Below, in pieces: positions 45,033 through 56,510 of a DNA stretch of 64,000 nucleotides; position 1 is the stretch's first letter; each line of letters starts with the position of its first letter. The stretch is from Panorpa germanica. Its lineage: Eukaryota; Arthropoda; Insecta; Mecoptera; Panorpidae. The notes below the pieces were generated by a model. That model had not been told where the DNA came from, searched no databases, and was given only the letters and a program-made list of their open reading frames with translations. A program made the position numbers and the translations under genes. The DNA is taken from contig OY783208.1 of assembly GCA_963678705.1 (NCBI GenBank), forward strand, positions 6,944,001 to 7,008,000, written 5' to 3'.

Positions 45033-47935
45033 TTTTACAGTCAGTTGTTAAAACGAGTTGACAATGCATAGGCGTGAAAAGAGGGCGGCAACCGAACTTA
45101 ACTTCTTAACTTTAATTTCTTTAATGATCTCGTTAAATACAGCGAGTTATTAACAAATAATTGGACATTTGAAGTCCTGGTAGCTAGATTTATCAATATA
45201 TTGCACAGTTTTATAGAAATTGAGACATGGGACACTTCCCCATTAAACTAATCTTATTTTCGTAGGAATTTCTGGAATAATGTTCCTGTAAAACGCAGAT
45301 ATGGTTATCATCTACACTGTTAAAATTATTCCTAACTTTAATACAAATTTAATAGACAAATGCTCATTAAAATTAAGAGCCGGTTATTAATTTTTAATTC
45401 ACGACGAATTGTTGTCTGAATTTGTTGAACAATTCTATGAAAATGCACCGCACGTGTTATGAAAATTAATGCACCGGGGTCTGAATGCGTCAAATGCTAA
45501 AAAGTTGATTATTTTAGTTCGTTAGAACCAAGGGGCTGTTAAAAGCGCCCTTGTACTTAGGCGTACCCTTAGGCTCCACAAATTATATGCGCCCTTCCGA
45601 TCAAACAATTCTTATGACATTTTAACGCTGGTCTTACTTAAGCAGGGCCGCTTCTAGGGGCCCACGTGGTCTGCATTTCAGAACGGCGGCAAATTGAAAG
45701 ACAAAATAATTTCTTTCAACTTTTCTAGTGGTCAACAGACAGTGTACACGCTTCAACGTTTGTCCCATAGCCCAACGGTTTCGCACTTCCGTTTGTTCAT
45801 TATTTCGATAATTTTTAATTGCGGTCATTTTGATAAACATTTTCTACAAGTTTCCGTTTTAGATGCCATGGCTTGACTTAAAGTTTTTAATCTTTAAAAC
45901 TATTTTAAATGAATTAGTCAGGGCCGGCGTGAACAACAGAGGGGCCGGTGCAAAGTTGATTTGGAGAATATTTCGCTTAATAAAATAATAATTTAATACA
46001 ATTAAAAATTAAATTTTGATAATAATAAAATTAAGTTTAACTTTCACAATTCAATACAATTTTATGTTTCACAATTAGCTCTCACACATAAAATATAATT
46101 CATTTTATATATAAGTTTCTGTGTTCGAAATTTGTTTCGTAAATAAATAATTCTATTAATTTGACAATTTCGATTTCGTTGTTGTTTGTTGATTGATGTT
46201 GGATGTTGAATATTTATTGAATTATTGAAGGGTTTGGTTTGAGATTGAGAATTAAAAAACAAAAGAAAAAATTATAAGAAATGACCAAAGAAAAATACTG
46301 AAGTTCTGATATGAGTTTTAGAAGTCTGATAGTAGGGACTTATCATCGTGCTTTGATTGTATCACCCGGCGTTGTCCGTGTGTTTAATTTAGTTAATAAG
46401 TGAGTAATGTGAGTCTGTCGTAACAACTTCCGTTATCTACAAATTACTTCTAAGTATAAAGTCTTAAAGAAATAATTTTAACTTCAATAAAAATAACACA
46501 TGCTGCTAATGTCTAAGAAAATATTCATTTAAAAATATAATTAATATTAAGTAACTACAGGGTGACTTTATTATTGAAACATTATAAAATTACAAATTCC
46601 GTACAAACTCTTAACAATCTGCAAACGACCATATGCTAATAATATAATAAATATAAAATAGGACAAATAAACTTATACCTAATATAAGTAGTTAATACAA
46701 CCACATTGCTGCCTAGTTGTTTCTAGTAAAAAGCATTCCGCTATTCCAAATATTGTTACCGCCCAAATGGTTTAAAGCAAAACACTTCGCTATAGTAATT
46801 AGTAGTTTACGTTTGGTAATTAGAATTATTCCATCATTAACATAGCCACAGATGTGTATTAAATATATTCAATATAACCTCGTACTAGCAAACTTATTTA
46901 CAGTGGATATAGTTAGTAGAACCCATCGTTGTCGTAGAACCTAGTGTATATCATTATTACCTAGTTCCAACCTATCGTTGCAATACAATAGATATAGGTA
47001 GTAGAAGCATCGTTTTAGTATAAAACAACAAATCACTCGTAATAACAAAAAATATTATATTTCTCTTTCAAGATAACAAATCAGACAGTCCATTTTAAAT
47101 CAGAGGTTTAAACGACCACCCAAAAATTATTCAATAATTCAGAGCATTAAAAACTGGCATACGTCGTGTACATGAATGAGTTATGTTTCTAATGATTACG
47201 ATATAGGTCTCTTTCCTACTAATTAATAAAACTACAGCCGACAAACCGACCTTAGCGCATCTTGTTTCTTTAAGGTAGTACTGGTTTGTTTGATGGTTTT
47301 ATTTTGCAGCGAAGAAACCATGGGGATGCAATTCCTTCATGACATATTTATCAGGTATCAGATGGGCCGGATCAGTGATTAACCAGGGTGACAATGAGCA
47401 AGAACTAGGATTAAATAAATAATGGATTCACTAGTAAAGTTAAGTAACAATTTAATCCATAAAATGTTGCATCTAGAGATGTTAGATTTATCCCAATAAT
47501 GATAACTGGAAAGAAAACCAATAAAAATCCTTTTTGCGTTGATGATAACAAAATGAATAATTAATGGAATAAGCAAAACCTAAAAAAAAGAGAATACCGC
47601 ACGAATAGAAATTAATAAAATACCAAAAACCATGGCGTCCCAGACATCAGGTCCGTGCGGTGTTCCAAAACACAAAAATAACAACTTATTCGCTCTCACG
47701 TTTATCGTCGGTGCAAAATAGATTCCAAATCACCAAAAAGTTAGAATGGTCCATTACTGCAAAACCAAATTTCAAAACGGCCTGAGCTGAAGGCCCCTCC
47801 GTGCCCTGGACACAGGTCTACGCCATCAAATTAATAAAACAAGAAGAAATTAGCAAAATAATGAATACAATAAAAAATAGATGAAATATTGTCACAAACC
47901 AAAAATAACTAATATTTGTTGGTCAATTGAAACAC

Positions 47936-49220
47936 CGCTAGGTTCAAGGCCACAAGTTGTTATTCATTTCTACTGTAATACGCTTAAGCTTCTTTACGCC
48001 ACCGTCACTTTCTTGGAGCCACAATGGCGGCAAATTTAATACAAAAAGTATTTTATATATATACTTATTTAAGTTCTACATATTCGTAATATTTATGTTT
48101 TGTGTATTACATATATTTTACATAAAAACAACAGCAAATTGTATCAAGAACAACGCACCAACGTTTGTGCGTTCCTAACCCGAGGTACCACGGGGTAAGA
48201 GAATGTCAGGTCATTGAATTGTTTGAATAAAATTGATTTTTTAAATCGAACAAAAAATCATGAATAAATGAAATTGAAGAAAAATGATTCACACAAAATA
48301 TAATTTCGAATGCGTCTCACTGGAGCACGGTTCGAAAGTGTGACTTCCGGTTCTTTTCTTGCTTGGTTTTACAGCAAATTCGTTGATAACGTTATCATAG
48401 TTTGGTTTACGCGATGAATTGAATTTGTTGGACAAAATGTCTTAAGGGGGTACAGCGCTCAGGACTAAGGCTAATATAAAAATAAATTTAAGTTTTTGCA
48501 AAACAAAAACACACCAAACTGTATTTCTTTGAAGCATGAAGAACCCAAGGCTACTCAAAATAGGTCACAAAACGTTGTGCATTAGGTAACATTGTTTACT
48601 AAACAGGTACTTTTAATTATGTTAAATAAACCTTAAATTCACGCAAGCATTTTCTTTTATGTTGCAGATTTTCCTAATTTATTTAATTTAGTTTTAGGAC
48701 ATTTTAATTGCACAGATCCCTTTCCTGTTTTATTTGTTAATTTTGTGTCCTGTAAACATTTTAATAGTTTGTTAATATTAGTGCCATTGTCATAAAGTAG
48801 GCCAGGAATGTCGCCGTCTAGTGATAAAATGTATTACACGCAGTAGCAGGTGTTCGAATGTCAATTCTTTATGACAAGTGTCGCAAATAGCTCGTCGTTG
48901 TCTCTTCCGGATGTTTTCAGATGGAATGTTTGTTTATGTTGGGGATGATTTGGTTTTCTGTTAAAATGCAGTGCAGTGGATTATCCCAGGGTGATGCAAG
49001 CCCCTAGAAATGCCGCCCCTTAAATGTTTCTTCCTTAAAATGAACTTTGATTGCGATTTAAGGGGAAACAGCACAAAATCTACAAACGTTATTTACATCT
49101 TGAAAATAAAAACAACTTTAAAATGATGATCTGCTACAGTTCAACCCTCCTAGCTTTAGCTTTAGTAAATTCGTGAATTGGGGATGGGCAGCGTGAGGTA
49201 GCGAGGGAAAGAATTGACTC
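47936..49220. other. 1.28-kb segment present in B but not in A
   Basis: Inserted (or lost from A) between AATTGAAACAC and TCTTGGAGAATT. Both edges carry AATTGA (47925-47930 and 49212-49217), compatible with microhomology-mediated gain or loss. It holds a LINE 3'-end fragment and the partial motif ATGCCGCCCCTTAAATG; the rest is AT-rich. No intact gene. Confidence 0.6.
48640..48950 (-). pseudogene. Decayed 3' end of a non-LTR retrotransposon ORF2
   Basis: The minus strand reads KRQRRAICDTCHKELTFEHL with CxxC and H, typical of the C-terminal zinc-like motif of LINE polyproteins. After a break come YDNGTNINKLLK and an AT-rich end. Frames are interrupted. No link to the LINE at 4587 is evident, as the motif differs from CRCGEEGSLDHI. 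Confidence 0.45.
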
Positions 49221-50292
49221 TCTTGGAGAATTAAGGGCTACGTCCTGAATTTAATTGAGCAGGTTTTTGTAAATTTCTCAATATCATCAAATGGTCGTTC
49301 TTTCGTTCCGGCGCTAACTTCAGTTCGGCTTCTGTAACGGTGCTCCTGCACTGGAACCGGAAATTAAAATACACTAACAGCGCTTAAGCAGTGGCGTGCA
49401 ATAAATCATGAATTAATTTTTTAAATGTTGTAATTTGATGTCGCTAGTTATGCCGCCCCTGAGTTGCAAGTATAATCATATAAGAATATAAACATACACC
49501 TGGCACATTACAATAAAGGGAGGATTCCACAGTTTTATAAATATTAAGACAAAGACCACAAGCCCTTTGAATGTTTGACAGTTCAACTATTATGACGTTG
49601 TTCACAAATTGATTGTGATTCCATTTTGAATAGACACGTGCGCATAATTCCAGTACGACCCATCATGGAGGCTGTTTCTCGCCATGATTCCTGACAAGCT
49701 CTTCCTATAGTGCGACAATATGCTCTGCTGAACCAGAATAAATTGCAACCACAAAGAAATGACACGTCCAATGCTTGCACTAGATAATAAATACAAAAGA
49801 TTCTTTATTTTGTTTTCTACGTTTTACTTTGATAAAATAATAATAATAAAAGCGTGGTGCATTTAAAATATTTAAAATTTATATTCTATTTTAATTAATT
49901 ATTTCACTTATATTATGATATGTTATCTAAGTTATATATATGTTACATAATATATACATCAATGAAGTTTTAAAATATTATCATAAAATTAATTTGAAGA
50001 AATTCAATTAAAAATTTATTTAATGAACTTAAATTACTTAATCCTAATTTTTGTTAAATTTTAGTCATGTAAGTGGAAGTGGAGTGAGAGGGGGGTCATG
50101 AGGTTGTCCGCATCCGGATCCCCTGTAAGGCAGACCGGGCCTAAGTAGGAACCAGTGCAGCGTGTTGGTTAAGGCTGCTCTCACACTGAAACTGTCTACT
50201 AGTGATGCCGACTTTTTTAGTAACGAGTATTGGAGTTGTTCCGCATTAGCACACTTTATCAAATAAATGCAAATCAATTAAATATCAAATAA

Positions 50293-50565
50293 AATAATAT
50301 TTGATATTTTGATATATAAATACATATTGCAGAGATTTATGAGCTGTAAGGTTGGCAGCGGTTGTGATGTCACATGCACTTGGAATGTGTACAACGTTGA
50401 ATCCCTTTAATAATTAAAGAGACAAAATGACTTTTTTAATTGTTAATATCTCTTAACATATAAGGAGTTATTAAAAAATAATTGCACATTTGAGGTTCTG
50501 GTAACCCACTTTATCAATATATAGCACAGTTTTATAGAAATTAAGACATAGGACACAAGCCCATT
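50293..50565 (+). mobile_element. MITE family M1, 5'-truncated copy
   Basis: Begins AATAATATTTGATATTTTGA and runs through TGTACAACGTTGAATCCC to the terminal GGACACAAGCCCATT. It follows directly on the end of block B. Confidence 0.8.
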
Positions 50566-51450
50566 AAAAAAACGACCTCTTAAAAATGATTTCACGCATA
50601 TTCTATTGAATTAATTTTTTTGGAATCTGGCAGCACTATTTTTCATTTCTGATTGTGAACTGACGCATCAATGTCCATATTCAGTCGGTGTTGTATTTGT
50701 TTGACAGTTGTATGCGTTTTTCGTTTTTAATTTTTATAATATGTTAAAATAATAATGTTTTAATAAGTGTTGTGAGTTCATTTTATATTTAAATCAATAA
50801 TAAATGTCAAACCGCATTAGTAAATATTATCTATTTTGTCGCATGTATAAATAAGCAAGGAAAATATTGTAAGTAATAGCTGAACGAAAAATAAAATTAT
50901 TATAAAAAGCACAAGTTATATATGCAAGTAAGTTCATTTCTTTTATAATAAATATAACTTTAATTAGAAATATTTAATTAATTTTCTAAATCAGTCCAGT
51001 TTACATATTTTTGTATGCTAATTTTTTTGAGGTTAGCTTACTATAAAGCAGCTGTCATTTTTTGCTAAATTATTTTATCAATTAAATTGTATTTTATAGT
51101 ATAATCAATATGTTTATTCATTTAATAAATAGCAATTACAATTGAAAATTTCGTGATAAACTTACAAGAAAAGCCTTTTTGTTTAACACTCATATTTAGT
51201 AATTAAAGTAAAAATTACTCCGTTGTTTTTCATGATTTTTTCATTGACCATAGTTATTTATTTATAAACTTACTAATGTAATGTTTCTAATATAAATCTA
51301 CAGAACATGGGTTTGCCTAAAAGGTCAAAAAAGAAGTAGTTGATTTTCTGGGGTCGGTATAAAGTCAGTTTAATGTACAAAAGTCATGTAGGGCGGGTTT
51401 GCCCCCAGCAGAAATAAGTTATATATGAAAACAGTATTAGAAATTAGATA
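50566..51450. other. Intergenic, AT-rich; no gene recognised
   Basis: No coding sequence. It may include promoter or 5' untranslated exon sequence for the gene at 52109, but nothing identifies it. A ten-codon frame after an AG at about 51303 (MGLPKRSKKK) is too short to call. Confidence 0.4.
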
Positions 51451-51668
51451 TATGGTTGAAGTTACGAGAGTTCGGCGGTGACTCATACTTAAAACAAGTT
51501 GTGGGGTATAAACTGCTGATATAACTAAAAAGCACTGACTCATTTATTTTTCTATAATGTATATAGAAACGAATAAGACAAAATTCATTATCGTATTATA
51601 AATTTATACCGCTCTTATAACCTCTTTTAAGTATAAGTCACCGCCGATCTACCGTGATTTGGACTATA
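51451..51668. mobile_element. Palindromic MITE (family M2), copy 1
   Basis: 218 bp with inverted ends: TACGAGAGTTCGGCGGTGAC and GTCACCGCCGATCTACCGTG, then GGACTATA. It is shared with 63808-63983 in opposite orientation. TA-rich ends suggest a Tc1/mariner-type MITE with TA target, not proven. Confidence 0.75.
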
Positions 51669-52060
51669 CATAAATATATAGTGCAGTAATAGGAGAGATT
51701 ATCTCATATAAAACAAATACTATGTATATCCATATAAGTTGTATCAGGGTGTTTTATATGAGATGATTCCTTTATATATTACATAGACAATATATCCTGG
51801 GAAAACTTAGTTTGACAAGGGTCTATTGTTCAGATCTATTTAATTTGTCTATTTAAACACCATTTTCTATTATTTTTATTTATTTACTAAACACAATACA
51901 AATTTACCAAGTAATACTGAAGACTGATTAAATACTCGACCCTTTTGTTCGAGATCACACGCAAAACAGCAATTCCTTTAGATGTTTCGACTTAGGATTG
52001 ATACATTTTTATTTCATAGAAGAGGCATTATATATCGTAGTCGCTTTAAGGTATCTTTAA
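51669..52060. other. Intergenic or 5' untranslated/intron sequence of the HTH gene
   Basis: No coding sequence. It ends in a good acceptor-like tract (TTTTTTATTTTCAG, to about 52079), suggesting that the first coding exon is preceded by an intron and an unseen 5' exon. Confidence 0.4.
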
Positions 52061-52108
52061 TTGCATTTTTTATTTTCAGATTACTGTTTGATATTAATTG
52101 TAAAAGAA

Positions 52109-54093
52109 ATGACTAACAGAAAAGAGAAAACGCAGTGCGTCTCATGGTTTATAGAGACAAAATCTGTATCCCAGACTCAGTTAAATTATAAAAGCATTTA
52201 TGGAAAAGAACCACCATCAGAATCGCTGATTCTCAAGTGGCACAAAACTTTTGTAGAAGCAGGAACATTTGCAGATAAAGATGAAACAAAAATTGCAGAT
52301 GAAAACGACGCAATTTGCACAGGTTGTTATAAATAAAAATAGTTGATTTTTTAAAATACAAATAACGTTTTTACTTTTGTGTTTTAGATATTAAACAGGA
52401 AATTATTACCGAGGATGCATGTTCTAGAGAGGATCAGGATGAATCACTGGATTCTCCTAACGCAGAAACATCTACAAGAATTAAAATTGAAGGTTTCTAA
52501 AATAAGATATCCTCTCATCCTAAAATAACACCTCAGGATTGAGATTTTTCAAACTTTACCACTAGAAATGAAACTTTACTTGACATATATTATCATCATA
52601 CGCATTAAAAACAATGGGCTTGTGTCCTCATTTTTTAGTGGTCGATTTTTCAATTGTTGATTGAAATTGATGATAATAAATGTGTATTGGCGTGTCTATT
52701 TTATTAAATATCTAAATGTTGACGGAGATATAGCAATTAAAAGTTTGAATTGTAGTTTTAGCGCTAGAAATGGTCGGCCATATTTGTATTGACGTGAAAT
52801 GCATTTTAACGTCAGTTATTTGTTGAGTAGGTCAGTGCTGTGGTGATGTTTTGTAGCTGTTGGTAGTCAAATAATCAAGTCAAGTCAAAGAATAATAAGT
52901 TTTTATTTTATATAACCCTGCTAAGACAGACATAATATTGGAATTTTATTGTTCCTTGAAATAGCTGTAAATAATATTTGATATTTTGATATACGAGTAT
53001 AAATACATATCGCAGAGATTTATGAGCTGTAAGGTTGGTAACCTTACACAAGGATTGTGATGTCACATGCATTTGGAATGTGTACAACGTTGAATTCCTT
53101 TAATAATTAAAGAGATAAAATTACTTTTTTAATTGTTAATATCTCTTAACATATAAGGAGTTATTAACAAATAATTGAACATTTGAGGTTCTAGTAACCC
53201 ACTTTATCAATATATAGTACAATTTTATAGAAATTAAGATATAGGACACAAGCCCATTAAATTTCTATAAAAGTGCACTGTATGTTGATAAACTTGCCTA
53301 TCAAATCTCAAATATCCAATTCTTTTTATTTAATTCGTAATATTATAGAAGTTATTAACGATTGAAATAATCATTGCTTCCTCACTACCATTTACCATCA
53401 CTGGTAAACAAGAGAAGTGCAAAGAGATGCAGAATTAAACGTCACAGCTATAGCAGCTGTTTCATCGACCCATAATGTTTCAATATAATGTCGTGATATA
53501 AAACGAAAAATAAATTACATTACCTCAGGAATATTACGCAGTAAAACTTTAAATAGATATATCTCCGTCAATTTTTGGATATTTAATCAAATAAAAACGA
53601 CAATATACGTTTATTAACTAATATTTCAATAAATAATTAAAATATCGATCCGTAAAAATGAGTTCACAACCCAATTGTGCCAGTTATATTGCCTTTATCA
53701 AATTTAACTAACATGAAATTAAATTTAACTTATTTTCTACTTCCCATAAATATTTATTCTTCTTCTGTTGTCGACCACTATATTGTCAAGTTTGCTTCAT
53801 TTTAAACTCCGTGGTTTTCTTTAGCATCTTGGCTATTAATATTTCTGTAGTTCTTTTAATTAATTATAGTAGCACTGCCCTTTGTTTTAGAGCCCTCTGA
53901 CGACGAAGATGTCAAAAATGATGTGGTAGGTCAGTCTTCATATACTCAGGATGAAATACATTTATATCCAGTAGAGATTAAACAAGAAATCAAAATGGAA
54001 GATAATGCAGATGAATATTCAGAAGAGGCTGATCTCAATAAGGATGACATTGCTGAGGACCAAGAAATAAGACAATTGGAAATATGTTCATAG
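52109..54093 (+). CDS. Helix-turn-helix protein (mariner/DUF4817-type HTH) with acidic ψKxE-rich tail, three exons
   Basis: Exon 1 52109-52322, exon 2 52388-52492, exon 3 53891-54093, giving about 173 residues. Junctions: ACAG|GTTGTT...TGTGTTTTAG|ATATTA and TGAAG|GTTTCT...TTTGTTTTAG|AGCCCT, both phase 1. Residues 1-70 form an HTH like that at the N-terminus of mariner transposases: QCVSWFIETKSVSQTQLNYK and YGKEPPSESLILKWHKTF. The tail is acidic, with SUMO-type ψKxE motifs IKQE, IKIE, IKQE and IKME. No transposase catalytic domain follows. The likely role is DNA binding and transcription regulation in the nucleus, inferred only. Introns were inferred by matching phases; the second donor is weak. 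Two M1 MITE copies sit in intron 2. It could be a domesticated transposase domain. Confidence 0.6.
52613..53258 (+). mobile_element. MITE family M1, best full-length copy (646 bp)
   Basis: Perfect 16-bp terminal inverted repeats AATGGGCTTGTGTCCT (52613-52628) and AGGACACAAGCCCATT (53243-53258). No coding capacity. The target duplication is not clear. This is the reference copy for the family; others are at 2589, 22390, 39328, 50293, 53259, 55308 and 62843. Confidence 0.9.
53259..53676 (-). mobile_element. Diverged M1-type copy abutting the full-length copy
   Basis: Begins AAATTTCTATAAAAGTGCAC, aligning with the reverse complement of the M1 3' subterminal region, and ends AATGAGTTCACAACCCAATT, a degenerate terminal repeat. 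The interior (ATAATGTCGTGATATAAAAC) differs from M1 but matches 4150-4180, so it belongs to a sister subfamily. Confidence 0.6.
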
Positions 54094-54249
54094 TTTGCAT
54101 TTCTTTTATAGTGAAGAGTCGCTATATTCAATAACAAATTTTAAATTTGTTGCACATTCTGTGATTAATTCTGTGATAAAAAAGGCTTGTGCACTATGAA
54201 AACTGTTCAATCCTATATTATAAGTTCCAGGTGTATATTTATGATCTTA
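54094..54249 (+). other. 3' flank of the HTH gene
   Basis: Short AT-rich 3' region; no clear AATAAA in the first 150 bp. It joins the inverted-repeat region. Confidence 0.3.
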
Positions 54250-55245
54250 TATTCTTATATGTTTGGTACTGAATTTTGTATGGTAGCTCGAAAACGGCTC
54301 CAGGGAAGTTTTTGAAAATTTCCTATTTCGTAGAAAATTTTTTTTAAGACTTTTGGTGTCTCCGGAATTTTCCCTGATTATCCTGGAAATCCGTAATTTT
54401 CGAAAAACTGAAAAAAAGTGGTCCCTTTTTGGTGTATTATCTTTAATTCGTATAAGATAGAAAGTTGAAATTTTGCATGTATATTACGGTATTAAATGTG
54501 AATGTATTTCAAAATTTTATAAAAGGGGCACCGTGAAAATTAGAGGGTCCGGTAGGAAACTTTGAAATAAAGCTCAAATTTTGAATTTTGTAATAATTGA
54601 ATATCATATTAAAAAAAAAATTATTTGGGGTCACGGCGGCAGTTTTTGACGAGGGTAAAAAATGTACTAGAAAGTTGAAATTTTGTATGTATTTTAATTT
54701 TGGTACCTCATTTACAAATCGAAAAAAAAAATTTGAAAAAAAGTTTGTCAAATATTTATTATTTGTTTTTATATGTGAAATTTATATAGAACGAGTTTAA
54801 TATTTCAATTTAAAAATGGAATTAAAATTTGAAATGAAATTTAATTCACATATAAAGGACAGTAAATTCTAGTATATTGATACTTGCGTTCTTCTTAATG
54901 CGTATGATCTGAATTCAACAAAATAATTCGTAATTTCATTTTCAAATTGAAATATTTAACTCGTTCTTTATTTAAATAATTTTTCATTACTAATTTTCCC
55001 ACTAATTTTCTTAACGCCCCCTTTTTCAATTATCGAATAATGTTAGTATTGACGACAAGTTATAGAGCAAAAAGGTGCCGTTGATTTTTTTAGTTTTCCA
55101 AAAATTTCGGAAAGTTTCCAGAAAATTCAAGGAAAAATTCGAAGACGCCAAAAGTCTTGAATTTTTTTCTCTACGAAATAGGAAATTTTCAAAATCAAGC
55201 CGTTTTCGAGCCACCATACAAAATTCAGTATCAAACATATGAACA
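54250..55245. repeat. Foldback region: arms 54250-54490 and 55010-55245
   Basis: The arms are imperfect reverse complements: TACTGAATTTTGTATGGTAG with CCACCATACAAAATTCAGTA, AAATTTCCTATTTCGTAGA with CTACGAAATAGGAAATTTTC, and AGACTTTTGGTGTC with GACGCCAAAAGTCT. The middle carries a segment (ATAATTCGTAATTTCATTTT) that recurs at 56705-56730. No coding capacity. Confidence 0.75.
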
Positions 55246-55307
55246 AGTCAAAGTTGGTTACCAGGACCTCAATGTCCATATATTTTTTAACAACTCCCTA
55301 TATTTCC

Positions 55308-55848
55308 AATGGGCTTGTGTCCTCATTTTTTAGTGGTCGATTTTTCAATTGTTGATTGAAATTGATGTTAATAAATGTGTATTGGCGTGTCTATTTTATT
55401 AAATATCTAAATGTTGACGGAGATATAGCAATTAAAAGTTTGAATTGTAGTTTTAGTGCTATAAATGGTCGGCCATATTTGTATGACAGTTATTTGTTGA
55501 GAATGTTTTGTAGCTGTTGATAGTCGAAATAATCAAGTCAAATCAAAGAATAATAAGTTTTTATTTTATTTAACCCTGCTAAGGCAGACATAATATTGAA
55601 ATTTGATTGTTCCTTCAAATTGCAGTAAATAATATTTGATATTTTGATATATAAATACATATAGCAGAGATTTATGAGCTGTAAGGTTGGCAGCGGTTGT
55701 GATGTCACATGCACTTGGAATGTGTACAACGTTGAATCCCTTTAATAATTAAAGAGACAAAATGACTTTTTTAATTGTTAATATCTCTTAACATATAAGG
55801 AGTTATTAAAAAATAATTGGACATTTGAGGTTCTAGTAACCCACTTTA
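55308..55848 (+). mobile_element. MITE family M1, 3'-truncated at a zinc-finger sequence
   Basis: Starts AATGGGCTTGTGTCCTCATT and follows the full-length copy to AACCCACTTTA. There it is replaced by zinc-finger coding sequence; the last ~55 bp with the terminal repeat are missing. About 55250-55307 is a fragment of another, inverted M1 copy. Confidence 0.85.
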
Positions 55849-56510
55849 GTCATGAATGTAATAAAGTCTTTAGTCGATCATATAAATTAAAACAACATAA
55901 AAAAGACAATCATTTACGTTTAAAATCATTTTCTTGTGACGTATGTAATAAAACGTTTAATGATTCATCTAATTTAAATCGACATAAAAACATTCATTTA
56001 GGCCTGAAGCCATTTTCTTGCGATGTCTGTGATAAAACATTTACTGTGTCATCAAATTTAAATCGACATACGAACATTCATTTAGGCCTGAAGCCATTTT
56101 CTTGCGATGAATGTAATAAAACATTTAGTTCTTCATCTGCTTTAAAAAACCATAAAAACACACATTTAGTTAATAAACCATTTTCTTGCGATGTCTGCAA
56201 TAAAACATTTAGTTCTTCATCTGCTTTAAAAAATCATAAATACACACATTTAACTAATAAACCATTTTCTTGCGATAAATGTAATAAAACATTTAGTAAA
56301 TTATCTAAGTTAAAACTACATAAAAACACACATATAACTATAAAACCATTTTCTTGCGATGCCTGTAATAAAACATTTAAGTATTCATCTAATTTAAAGG
56401 AACATAAAACCACACATTTACCTATAAAGCCATATGCTTGTGATAAATGTGATAAACGTTTTACAAGGAATAGCATTTTAAAACAACATCAAAAGACGCA
56501 TTTAGGGTAG
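55849..56510 (+). pseudogene. C2H2 zinc-finger array, seven full fingers, 5' end lost
   Basis: The frame begins inside a finger (SHECNKVFSRSYKLKQH, whose first Cys is missing) and continues with seven complete C2H2 fingers: CDVCNKTFNDSSNLNRH through CDKCDKRFTRNSILKQH. Linkers are HLGLKPF, HLVNKPF, HLTNKPF, HITIKPF and similar, related to the gene at 59779. It ends at TAG (56508-56510); AATAAA follows at about 56620. No ATG or N-terminal domain exists; the start codon candidate at 56046 is GTG within a finger. It is either a decapitated pseudogene or a terminal exon whose acceptor would be CCACTTTAG at the MITE edge. It does not match the phase of the HTH gene exons. Confidence 0.75.

Larger units (their letters stand above)
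40862..50270. repeat. Segmental duplication block B (nearly identical to block A)
   Basis: See block A. B contains the inverted-repeat segment missing from A (about 40970-41577) and a 1.28-kb segment (47936-49220) absent in A. It ends at CAAATAAATGC (50270), where an M1 fragment follows. The regions 45033-47935 and 49221-50270 are noncoding, like their A counterparts. Confidence 0.9.

Noticed and set aside
51301..51340. Mini-ORF MGLPKRSKKK after an AG
   Set aside because: Ten codons with a basic run are not enough to call a gene or exon.
54597..54800. 67-codon plus-strand frame
   Set aside because: Lies in the foldback repeat; K/F-rich composition of AT-rich DNA.
52323..55850. HTH gene spliced on to the zinc-finger array as one gene
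   Set aside because: The only acceptor-like site at the array is at the MITE edge and has phase 2, while the HTH exon junctions are phase 1.
56046..56048. Start codon of the zinc-finger frame
   Set aside because: It is a GTG in the middle of a finger, and the frame is open upstream to the MITE junction.
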